A DNA stretch of 64,000 bases from Amoebophrya sp. A120 (lineage: Eukaryota; Sar; Dinophyceae; Syndiniales; Amoebophryaceae): assembly GCA_905178155.1 (NCBI GenBank), contig CAJINV010000010.1, positions 2,748,587-2,812,586 of the forward strand, written 5' to 3'. Of the stretch, positions 56,101 to 64,000 are shown in pieces; position 1 is the stretch's first letter; each line of letters opens with the position of its first letter. A program made the translations under genes and the position numbers. The notes beneath the pieces were generated by a model. It saw only the letters and a program-made list of their open reading frames with translations. It was not told the DNA's origin and searched no databases.

Positions 56101-56545
56101 GCCGGTTTAATAATCCGTCTCCTGCAGCAGTTACGGGAGCTGCAGCTTCTGGACGAGTTGCATCTTCCACCCGGACGTTGTCAGCACTTTCCGCTGCTTG
56201 CTCCACGCTGGTGGCGCCGCCCGATGAAGCTGGTAGAGATTCTTCTTCCCATGATGTTCGTGGCTCTGGCGGAGGTGACGCAGCCGATGCTCCAAGGAGG
56301 ACACCGGCGCCCAAGCCGCAATGCAGAAGCACTGCTGGAAAATTCGCAGCTCCGTCGAAAAAAAACACCGAGCGCTTGAAACCGTGTCCGAAAGTTGTAG
56401 ACACAATAATCGAGAAAAACGAAAGAAGCAGGTACGAAATCATGGACACATTCGTGTGAAACAACATTTTGCAGACAGAAACTTTGATCCGAAACCAAAA
56501 GTATATTGTGTTTAGCGGCAAACAAACCTCCTGTATAGAGGACAC
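50138..56545 (-). CDS. Large low-complexity protein with N-terminal membrane segment, four introners and one GT-AG intron
   Basis: Six exons (56545-55238, 54953-53729, 53572-51234, 50932-50693, 50425-50380, 50223-50138) sum to 5244 bp, exactly 1748 codons with TGA at 50138-50140. The N-terminus has a signal-anchor (MISYLLLSFFSIIVSTTFG); the Met at 56467 may be the true start. The rest is mostly Ser/Thr/Gly/Asn-rich and probably disordered, with a few ordered stretches (FLEEIELLLLHPEEI; GRILLSVKDEMM). At 51233 the exon meets a GTAAGG donor; the acceptor at 50933 restores the frame with MIRIRESRGVQNC. Reading on without this splice would end in an odd Arg/Trp-rich tail at 51093. No domain recognised. 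Confidence 0.65.
50229..50379. mobile_element. Introner, family E (151 bp), single copy here
   Basis: Begins TATCCACAGTAAATTTCCCG and ends CGGGAAATTTACATTGCATA. The termini resemble family B but the sequence beyond is different. Flanks GCGGC (50224-50228) and CCGGC (50380-50384), four of five matching. Exons join as TTG CCG G|TT TTG AAA on the minus strand. Confidence 0.85.
50431..50692. mobile_element. Introner, family A (262 bp)
   Basis: Begins TATCAAATGTAAAAATGTCT and ends GACATTTTTACATTTGATA. Perfect direct repeat TTGGC (50426-50430 and 50693-50697). Exons join as GAC GGC CAA | GCC CCG GAG. Confidence 0.92.
50933..51233 (-). other. GT-AG intron of the large low-complexity gene (301 bp)
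   Basis: On the minus strand GTAAGG donor and CCAGCAG acceptor; the neighbouring CAG at 50936 would also work in phase. Confidence 0.65.
53578..53728. mobile_element. Introner, family B (151 bp)
   Basis: Begins TATGCATTGCAAAAGCATCG and ends CGATGCTTTTGCACAGGATA. Flanks CTAGT (53573-53577) and CCAAC (53729-53733) match at only two of five, three differences being transitions in the minus-strand reading. Removal still restores the frame GGG TTG G|CC CTG TTC. Confidence 0.85.
54959..55237. mobile_element. Introner, family D (279 bp)
   Basis: Begins TATCATATGTAAAAACGTCC and ends GGGGACGCTTTTACATAGAA then TA. Perfect direct repeat CACGG (54954-54958 and 55238-55242). Exons join as TTA CCC GTG | CCG GAT TTT. 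Confidence 0.92.
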
Positions 56546-57125
56546 AGAAAGGGGATACTGCTTCGTAGTTTGAACGTTGATCTGGGGATCCTGCTTCGTA
56601 GTTTAGAGAAGCCCAACATGCGAATTATGAAAACGCCTAAGTACGAATTATAGAACAGCGACAGCATGGAAGCAATCTTCAGGTGGAGGAGCCGCGCGGG
56701 CAGCCTTCGGTGCAAGAAATCAAAATCACGACGGTCATCCTCACCGTGGTTGTGGTATCATAAGGACAAACAGTCTGCTGGCGGCCGTGGGAGCTACGAG
56801 GGTCCTCGAGCTCGAGCCTCCCTGATGATAGTTACATATCATCCAGCTTTTCTTCTCCTGCAGTGTTCTTTCCCGTCACGATCATCATCGACGAAGGAGG
56901 AAGAAGTTAGGCCAAAAGATCAAGATTATCAAAACTGTCAATCTTTGACGATTTCGTGCTGGAAGTACTATTCCTTTCACCCACACTACACTTCAGTGAT
57001 ACTACATCACATCATCATCAGAGCCTGCTAGTCCTCCGCTGGGCTATCCAGGCGGTGGTGTGGGGAGACGACAAAAACGAAATACTATCGAATGCCGTTT
57101 GAACTTGAGGTCCCGCGCAGCTTCC
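56546..57125. other. Intergenic stretch
   Basis: Between two minus-strand genes. A short duplicated GGGGATMCTGCTTCGTAGTTT (about 56552 and 56585) is the only repeat noted. Confidence 0.45.
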
Positions 57126-60100
57126 TCACGTCCGCGAAGCTCCTGCATCGCTGTGCACAGCTGCTACCGTCTCCGGAGGTCCGAACCCTTCTGGCACTTT
57201 GAATTCTACTTTCACCGCGTTCGACGCCTCCTGGATAGGGTGAGGCTGGAAATCCTGACTGAAGGTGACTTCCAGGCTATGCATTGCAAATATGTCTGGG
57301 TCTGGAAGAGTGCAACTTGTCATGCTAATTCGGAATCATGCAAAAATTTGTGTTGCATGATTACCAACAAAGCTGCCCACTTTTGAGCAAGCCGAGGGGC
57401 AGTTTCTCATGCGGAAAAGGCATGGCAAAGATCCCAAAGAATCTGTGATGCCAGGGCATGCATCACAGACCTCATGCGTCATGCAAAACGTGCATGACAA
57501 ACGTTGCATTCTTCCAGACCCAGACATTTTTGCATTTGATACAGGCTGGACAGCTGCAATTTCGCTTCCCGAACACGTTTTTGGAGTTCGCGCTCGAATA
57601 TCCTGTGCAAAAGTATCGTCCTCGTAGTAATTGCAAATATGCATGACAAATCTTCTTCCCAAGGTAAAACAGCATTACAAATTCCATTTCTAATGCTGAG
57701 CCAATTTGTATTGCGATTTATACTAGTACGATACTTTTGCAATGCATATCGAGCATCGTGCTGGTGGAGTTGTTGTGTAAAACGGAAGAAGCTGCCGTCG
57801 ACGTTATAATAGAAGCACTGCATGGATTTTTCAATTTCATTTCGAGTTCAAACCAGAACACAAACCGGACGGAGACAGACGGGTAAGTACCCAAGTAGAG
57901 GTGGTGGTCGGGGTACTGGTAATGGTGAGAAACCTCAAGGAAGACAATCTTGCTTCTGGAGGGGGATGAAACAGTAGTGGCAGTTGGTTCCTCGTCCACG
58001 ACGAGGACATCCTCCACCCAGAAGCGTATGAACTGCAAAAGTATCGTACTCGTATAAATGCATCACAAATTTCCTCAGCATGAGGAATGAAATTTGTAAT
58101 GCCGATTTACCTCAAGAAAAATGTTTGTAATGCAAGACTTGCATTTGTACGAGTACGATACTTTTGCACAGGATAAAGCGCACATAACGTGGATTCGAGC
58201 GCGCGCGGCCGTTATGAAATGCAAAAATGTCTGGGTCTGGAAGGATCCGAACTTGTGATGCGCATTTTAGAACACAGAAAAATCTCTCATGCATAGGTAG
58301 CAAAAGCTGCTGACTTTCTGTCACCAAAGTCGGGGATTTCTCATGCGAATTCGGCATTGCGGAAGCTTCTCGAGACCTGTGATGCTAGAACTTCCATGCC
58401 AGACCTTCTGTGTCATGCAAAAACAGCATGACTCTTCCAGACCCAGACACTTTTACATTTGATAGCCGTTCCGAGACCTTACAGGCTCGGTGAGGAAGTC
58501 TTGCACCACTTGAATCCAGTTGGATTCTAGTTGCAAAGCCGGAAAACTCGCGACACTGATCGGAGAATTGATCGCGTCCGAAGGGTTGGAGTATCTGAAC
58601 GTATGACTTTGTGAAGAAGCGTTCGTTTTGATGATTTTCGTCTCCCAACCGTGAAGCTGAATAGGAAGGGAAGGCCAGGTGGAGGGTACAGAAGCCTCAT
58701 CCTTAGGATTTTCGGCGCCGGGAGATAGAGTGGAAGTCGTGTCAAGAACTGCGTGATTTGCTGTACCAGCTGCTTCTGGCGCAGGAGCCCCAGGTTGTAG
58801 TCCGGCGCGTGCTCCACTAGTACTACCGCCTGGAGAAGCTGGCGGCCCGTAATGACTGACACTCCCATCCTCCCCGCCGCCACTCGTTCGTGCTTTTCCT
58901 TCGCCGAAAGGGTATTTTTCGAGAGGAGGAGGAGAAAACACAAGGACGTTTGAGTTTGCTCTTCCTCCCACATGTTCATCCGAAAAAACATGCTCCCTTG
59001 GCTCCGCATAATCCGCCGCATTTAAAACCAAGCCGAGCTTCTGTTCCAGCAAATGCAGCAATAGAGAATCCTCCACAGTGTCCGCAGGTACTTCCAAGTA
59101 GCCCATGGTCGCTGGCGTGTTGCGCTGTCGTTCCAGCGGAGTCCATAATTCCTGCTCTCGCAAGCGGAGGATCAACGCGAGAGCTGCTCTGTCCTGTGCC
59201 GCCTCGTCTTGCTGCTCTGCTCCATTCTCAGCCGCGGCACCAGCATCCCCGAAAAAACTACCGTTTGAAGAAGGTGATACCATCGCGAGATCTTCTATTG
59301 CGCTCGCAAGAAGGTCATCCTGAATTGCGGAAAGCATTTTTTTGAGCAAGGTCTCGCCCAAAACAGTTTCCACATTTTGCATTCCAAGGTCATTATCCAC
59401 CAGCAAATACAGAGGCGGCTTCATCAGCCGAACAGCGGTCAGGGAGATGAAGGTAGGCTCCGGTTTTTCTCGTTCCTTCTTTCTTGCAAGCACTGGCGCT
59501 TCTCGGACCTCCGAAGAGGACGGTCGTGGCGATTGATCTGTTGCAGACCACGGGTTGGGGTTGGCAGCTCCACTCTCGTGTTGCTGTTCTTGAACACCAC
59601 CAGCGGAGGTTGTTGTTGAGGGCTCCGAAGTTGAAGCACCACCATTGCTGGCGACTCGTCTATTGAATACCCTCCTTGGCGTGGCCTTCATTTTCTCGTA
59701 CTCCAATTCTTTCTTCACGACAAGCTTCATGACTTCCTCCTCCAATTGCAACGTACTCTCCAAAACGAAGTTCCGCTTCTCCAAAACAGCCTCCGACGCC
59801 TGCAGCCAACTCGATAGGTACTTTCGGTCCTGGTCCGTTTCTCTGCCCTTCAGTTCGCTTCTCAAAAACAAAGCAGCTGCGATTCCAGGACTGCTCATCT
59901 TTTTTGCCGTCTTCGGGACTGCTTGTTGTTTTTTCGGATTTGGGTCTTCTTCCTTCGGTTTTGGTAGGAGCAGTTTCAGAAAATTCGGATTGGAATCGTA
60001 CAAGCGACGAGGTGCTCCTCGCAATTGTTTAGATTTATTTTTACGCACTGATGTTGGCCCCTGGTCCTGGTGGGGCTGCTCCCGGGCAGGCGCTGCTGAA

Positions 60101-60989
60101 GACGATGAAGAAGAAGCTGAAGTTGATACTGGTTGTAGGGCTGTATCTTTACCAGAGGGTTCCCACCGGCTGTCGCTTGATGATGACACGTCCCGGGCCC
60201 CCTCCGCGTCAGCTTGAAGATGTTGACTTCTTCCTGTCGTAGAATTCTTTTTCTCACCCTTGTTTTCAACATCTCCCGCCGGTTTTTGATCTCCTTGGTC
60301 AACAAACTTCCACCCCAAAACGGCCCGCTTCAATGCCTCCACGCTGTCGAATTGCTGCCACTTATGAGAATGCACAACGTCCTCCCCTTCCCCTTGTTTG
60401 TCATGCAAAAATGCCAAGTTCCGTTTGCTGCCTTGTGGCACCGTTTGCATGACAAATTTCGCAAGCCCAAAGAATACTCCACTCGGTGCGTAAACTTGTC
60501 ATGCACAGGATCGATGTTTGCTGGTGTTTCTATTGCTGTCTATGGCATACTGAACATAAGGAGGAGGGGGAGTTGTGCATTCTCATACCACTGCTCGTAG
60601 GAAAATTCCGCGAGCTTGTTGTCCCCAATCGTCTTGACTATCAAAGACGGGCTGAACAAACGGGTCGTGCCGTCCGGGTGCGTCAGCTTGTAGGGTGCCG
60701 CTTCTTTCACCTTCGGTAACCAAAAATCGTCCCGCCGGCGATGGTCCTCGTGTTGCTCGATTTTTGCCACGTCGTCGTCCGAGTGGAAATCTTCAACATC
60801 TCCAGGACGCATCTGTCCATGCTCCCCATGTTGTAGGTCTCTGGCGACAGGATCGCGAAGCAGGACGTTCGGGCGAGCACCGCTGACGAGGAAATGTTGT
60901 GGGCTTGAAATAAACGGAGTAGAAAGTAGTAGAGAGAAAATGAACCGCGCAGGAGCTGCTGTTCCTATCGAGGAAGCGACAAAAGACAT
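57126..60989 (-). CDS. Probable secreted or membrane protein of unknown family, five introners
   Basis: Six exons (60989-60588, 60357-58465, 58207-58176, 58021-57749, 57593-57542, 57272-57126) sum to 2799 bp, 933 codons with TGA at 57126-57128. The Met at 60989 begins MSFVASSIGTAAPARFIFSL, a likely signal peptide or anchor. Ordered blocks include YKLTHPDGTTRLFSPSLIVK with AEFSYEQWQQFDSVEALKRA, a helical region LESTLQLEEEVMKLVVKKEL, and ISLTAVRLMKPPLYLLVDND. Later come KIVFLEVSHHYQYPDHHLYL, VSVRFVFWFELEMKLK and EVTFSQDFQPHPIQEASNAV. Between them are Ser/Pro-rich linkers. No family recognised. Several exons are very short (32 and 52 bp). Confidence 0.68.
57278..57541. mobile_element. Introner, family A (264 bp)
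   Basis: Begins TATGCATTGCAAATATGTCT and ends CATTTTTGCATTTGATA. Perfect direct repeat CAGGC (57273-57277 and 57542-57546). Confidence 0.92.
57599..57748. mobile_element. Introner, family B (150 bp)
   Basis: Begins TATCCTGTGCAAAAGTATCG and ends CGATACTTTTGCAATGCATA. Flanks TCGAA (57594-57598) and TCGAG (57749-57753), four of five matching. Confidence 0.9.
58027..58175. mobile_element. Introner, family B (149 bp)
   Basis: Begins TATGAACTGCAAAAGTATCG and ends CGATACTTTTGCACAGGATA. Perfect direct repeat AAGCG (58022-58026 and 58176-58180). Only 37 bp of exon separate it from the next element. Confidence 0.92.
58213..58464. mobile_element. Introner, family A (252 bp)
   Basis: Begins TATGAAATGCAAAAATGTCT and ends CACTTTTACATTTGATA. 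Perfect direct repeat GCCGT (58208-58212 and 58465-58469). Confidence 0.92.
60363..60587. mobile_element. Introner, family C (225 bp)
   Basis: Begins TATGAGAATGCACAACGTCC and ends GGAGTTGTGCATTCTCATA. Perfect direct repeat CCACT (60358-60362 and 60588-60592). Exons join as TAC GAG CAG TGG CAG CAA TTC. Confidence 0.92.
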
Positions 60990-62100
60990 TTTGGAGAATG
61001 TCGAACTGTGTCCTTCAGTTGTACTCCTGCGTGCGAATTTTCGTCCCGGCAGGCCTGGTGAGCGCGCTGGTCTGTTCCAAGTCATTTTCACGTGTTTTGG
61101 GTTGTCACCGCTTGTTTGTGCTGGGGCACAAGAAGAATCAAGTAACAAGGTTTGTATTGCAACGCAAAATGAAAATCCAAAAAGAGGGTCAAGTAGACGC
61201 TTTTTACTGAGCCGGAGCGAGCTACAACTTGCTAAACACTTTGTGTGAGTAGGTACTTGCAGCAACTTGTATACCGCTGAGTGGAGTTTTTTCATCATTT
61301 CAGTCTACAAGAATCACTTTCCATGGGGCTACGGGATCAGGATTGCAAGCACGATATTAGCCCTGCTCAGGGCATGTCGTCCTTGTGCTACGGAACTCCC
61401 GTGGGTTAGACCCAGATTCTGCAGAATATCTTCTGTGACAGAGGCTGATCTTGCTTTTTTTGATATAGAAGCACGCATGCCAACACCAGAAGCAGCATGA
61501 TCATCACATCACGCGACAATAGCAGAACGCTAAAAAAATAAATTTTTCAAGAGACGAGATCTTTAATGGGTCCTGACACGACCGTCGAAGTCCATGGAAT
61601 GATCTTCTTCGTTCGAAGTTAGATCTCGCTGCGTCGGCCACCACGAAGGCTCGAAAAAAAGTGCCCGAAGCAACACAACGGCGTTGCAGTTTAGCAGTCA
61701 TATTTCTACAGTATGTACTGCTCAAGTGGAAGTGGATCTTTACTCAGATACAAAGATATAATGCTGCCGGTGCTTGCTTCTCGCATTTTACATCATATTT
61801 CTTTGAAACGGATTTTGTTTTTGATGTGTTCGTTTTGGTTCAATGAAACTTTTGTTCGATCATTCAAAAGACAACTTGCGGTCTCCAAGAACTATTGCTA
61901 AGCTGTACCTGAAATTGGTTCTGAATCTGTGATGAATCTTTGTACGTGATACTTTTCTTCGAAAAAGTGACATTTTGCAAAATGTTTTTTTTGTGAAACA
62001 GCCTGGAATTCTGTGAAACTTCTGTTACTTCCGTGACTCAAAAATCCTTTCCTCTCCAACTCTTCCCTGCATCATCGCACAGCAAGCTTTTCCTGGTTGC
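60990..62100. other. Intergenic stretch
   Basis: Between two minus-strand genes. The 57126-60989 frame stays open upstream to 61298, so the start may lie farther out. No other feature supported. Confidence 0.4.
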
Positions 62101-64000
62101 TCACTGCGTCGCGCATTGGTCCTGCTCTCCCTGTTGAGTACTGTGGCCCACCGCGGCGCCCTGCATCTGTAATTTCTGCATCCGCTTCTGCTCCCTTCGC
62201 TCCCGCCGGGCCCTGCGCTCCTCCTTCATTTTATCAAATGAAAAAGTATCGTACTCGTAGGAATTGCATTTATGCATGACAAACCTCGTTTTCAAGGTAA
62301 ATCAGCATTTACAAAGTTAATTTGTAATGCTGGGTTAATTTGTAAATGCAATTTGTACTAGTACGATGCTTTTGCATTGCATACATTTTCGCTCGTTCCA
62401 ATTCCGTCATAGCCGGGCTGGGCATCAGTTTCTTGGAAATCGGCATGGAGGGATTAGTAGAAGAATTTCTGCCCCCATTACTGTGTGGGCCACCGCCACC
62501 TGGGTAGTTACTTGTCATCTCCGAGTTGAACAGAAACCCGACGTGCACCTCTGACGGAACGGAAGTCGCTAGGCTGGTGACGGATTCAGGGGGAGCGCGA
62601 GAGTTACTTAAGGGGTCATGATTGTTGTTCGTGTGGGGCTGGACTCCTGATCTGCTAGCACTAGTACCGGAACGTCCACCTCGCGGGTGCCCACTTTCAT
62701 CTGGAGGTGCAACTCCTGCTCCACGGCCTCCAGCTCCGTACTTGTCCTGCGCAAGAACGCGCGCATTGTAATCATGGACGCTGGGTGTCGGCTTCGGCAT
62801 CATCTGCTCAAATTCCTCTCTCCGGCTGGCAAGATCGATGTTGAATTTTCTCGCTTCTTGGTCTGCTATGCGTTATGCACTGCAAAAGCATCGCACTCGT
62901 CGTATTGCAATACAAATTAGCTCAGCATGACAAATGGAATTAATGGAATTTGTCATGCTGATTTAGCTTGAAAAAGAAATTTGTAATGCATAACTGTAAT
63001 TAGTACGACTACGATACTTTTGCAGTGCATATGCGTTTTAAAGCGGCGATTTCGTCTTCTCGATGGCGGAGTTTCTTTTTCAAAAGAACCATCTCTTCTG
63101 CGTCCAGCTGATAAAGGTTTTATTCATTCTGTGATCATTTTAGGGTGAGGATTTTCTCCATGTAAGTACGTACGAGAATCGCTTAAATAAAATGCGAGAT
63201 TATACGATTAAGAGGCGTATTCGTATTGAAAACCATGAGTGGTCGTAAAGTAACTACAAGTCATTTATTATAGGAGGTCCTCCAACTAGTGTACCTTCGC
63301 CACCTCGAGATTTTCCCTTGCGTGATCCAATTCCTTCCTACAAGCCCCTAATTCCTTCTCTACCGTCGCAACCTCGTCTTTCAAACTGGAAATTTCTCTT
63401 GCAGAAGCCGCTTCACTTTCGCTTTCCTTCACCTTCATCTCTTCCTTTTGTGCGATTGTTCTTTCCCGCTCCGCGCTTTCGTATTGCTCCTCCAATTGTT
63501 CGATTTTTTCCTGCAATCGCTTGACGACACTGGTGTGGGTTTTTTCTTCGTCATTTTTGTCATCCAGGTTGGACTCCAGTTCGGTGATCTTGGCTTTTAG
63601 TTTTGAAACCTGCTGTTGATACTGGGAATCTTTCGTATTGGTTATCTGCTCCAACTCGTCTCTTGTTTTCCTCAGCTTGCTCAGTTCGTCCCGAAGATCC
63701 TCAGCCTCGCGGATTGCGGAAGTGGAGCCTGGGGTTTGTGATGCAGGAGCGTCATGGCATTGGCATTCTCGTTTTTCATGGCAGATGATGTTCTGCTTCA
63801 TGGCACATTGTACGTAGAAAGATAGAAGTAGAATCTTCAATGCGCTGCGATATATTATAATTACCAGAAAACAATTCCACGACAAAGAAGAAAGAAGCGG
63901 TATACGTGCCACAGCGTCTTCCAGCTGTTTGACCAAGGATTGGATTTGGTTTTCTTTCGTCGACACTAATTTCTCCACTTCTTCACGCTTCGATTTTTCC
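62101..64000 (-). CDS. Coiled-coil protein, 3' part, with two introners and two GT-AG introns
   Basis: Runs off the right edge; the stop is TGA at 62101-62103. Exon order on the minus strand: 64000-63906, 63728-63295, 63107-63032, then parts between introners 62874-63031 and 62232-62383. Heptad-like coiled coil dominates (STKENQIQSLVKQLEDAVAR, SKLKAKITELESNLDDKNDE, KKKLRHREDEIAALKRIADQ). A Ser/Gly/Pro-rich linker and a basic tail (ERAKMKEERRARRERREQKR) follow. Likely a structural or cytoskeletal protein, but no family can be named from the coiled coil alone. Confidence 0.72.
62232..62383. mobile_element. Introner, family B (152 bp)
   Basis: Begins TATCAAATGAAAAAGTATCG and ends CGATGCTTTTGCATTGCATA. 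Perfect direct repeat CATTT (62227-62231 and 62384-62388). Exons join as GCG AAA ATG AAG GAG. Confidence 0.92.
62874..63031. mobile_element. Introner, family B (158 bp)
   Basis: Begins TATGCACTGCAAAAGCATCG and ends CGATACTTTTGCAGTGCATA. Perfect direct repeat TGCGT (62869-62873 and 63032-63036). Exons join as AAA CGC A|TA GCA GAC. Confidence 0.92.
63108..63294 (-). other. GT-AG intron of the right-edge coiled-coil gene (187 bp)
   Basis: On the minus strand GTACAC donor and TTATCAG acceptor, phase 0 (GCG AAG | CTG GAC). Confidence 0.75.
63729..63905 (-). other. GT-AG intron of the right-edge coiled-coil gene (177 bp)
   Basis: On the minus strand GTATACC donor and ACCCCAG acceptor; joins GTG GCA C|GC TCC ACT. 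It contains several GCCATGA/GCATGA motifs. Confidence 0.7.

Noticed and set aside
14-57386. Recurring peptide KYVWVWK / KNVWVWK in many short open frames
   Set aside because: It is only the translation of the family A terminal repeat (AATGTCTGGGTCTGG), not a protein domain.

Overview
Nuclear DNA of a eukaryote: intron-split genes with standard stop codons, a ribosomal protein gene, a flagellar dynein-arm factor and GT-AG introns. The outstanding feature is that coding exons are cut by short MITE-like DNA elements (introners). Their terminal inverted repeats begin with TAT and end with ATA, and they sit between 5-bp direct repeats. Exonic introners of this kind are known from the parasitic syndinian dinoflagellate Amoebophrya, which is the most likely source. 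That assignment is inference; no marker gene was compared.

Layout. 1-436: 3' end of a gene. 635-929: a possible tRNA with a long insert. About 1081-7307: a leucine-rich-repeat gene carrying 14 introners. 8485-12069: a dipeptidyl-peptidase-I (cathepsin C)-like protease with one introner between the catalytic His and Asn. 12927-14874: a two-exon RING protein. 16242-17057: RPL32. 17.7-26 kb: a gene-poor, compositionally odd island with two large imperfect palindromes, direct repeats, minisatellites and an assembly gap. 26.9-30.0 kb (minus): two tandem paralogues of unknown function. 30.5-33.0 kb (minus): a membrane-anchored, possibly F-box protein. 33.9-40.0 kb (minus): a DNAI7/CASC1-like gene with four introners and several GT-AG introns. 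43.0-48.4 kb (minus): three related coiled-coil genes. 48.4-49.0 kb (minus): a U-box membrane protein. 50.1-56.5 kb and 57.1-61.0 kb (minus): two large, low-complexity, introner-rich genes. 62.1 kb to the end (minus): the 3' part of a coiled-coil gene.

I mapped 33 introners in five sequence families (A-E). Twenty have a perfect 5-bp direct repeat and eleven have four matches of five. In the genes I worked through, removing the element plus one repeat copy restores one open frame. The three full reconstructions come to 978, 1748 and 933 codons, stop included. No element ends in GT-AG, yet GT-AG introns occur in the same genes, so two kinds of intron seem to coexist. No transposase is encoded here.
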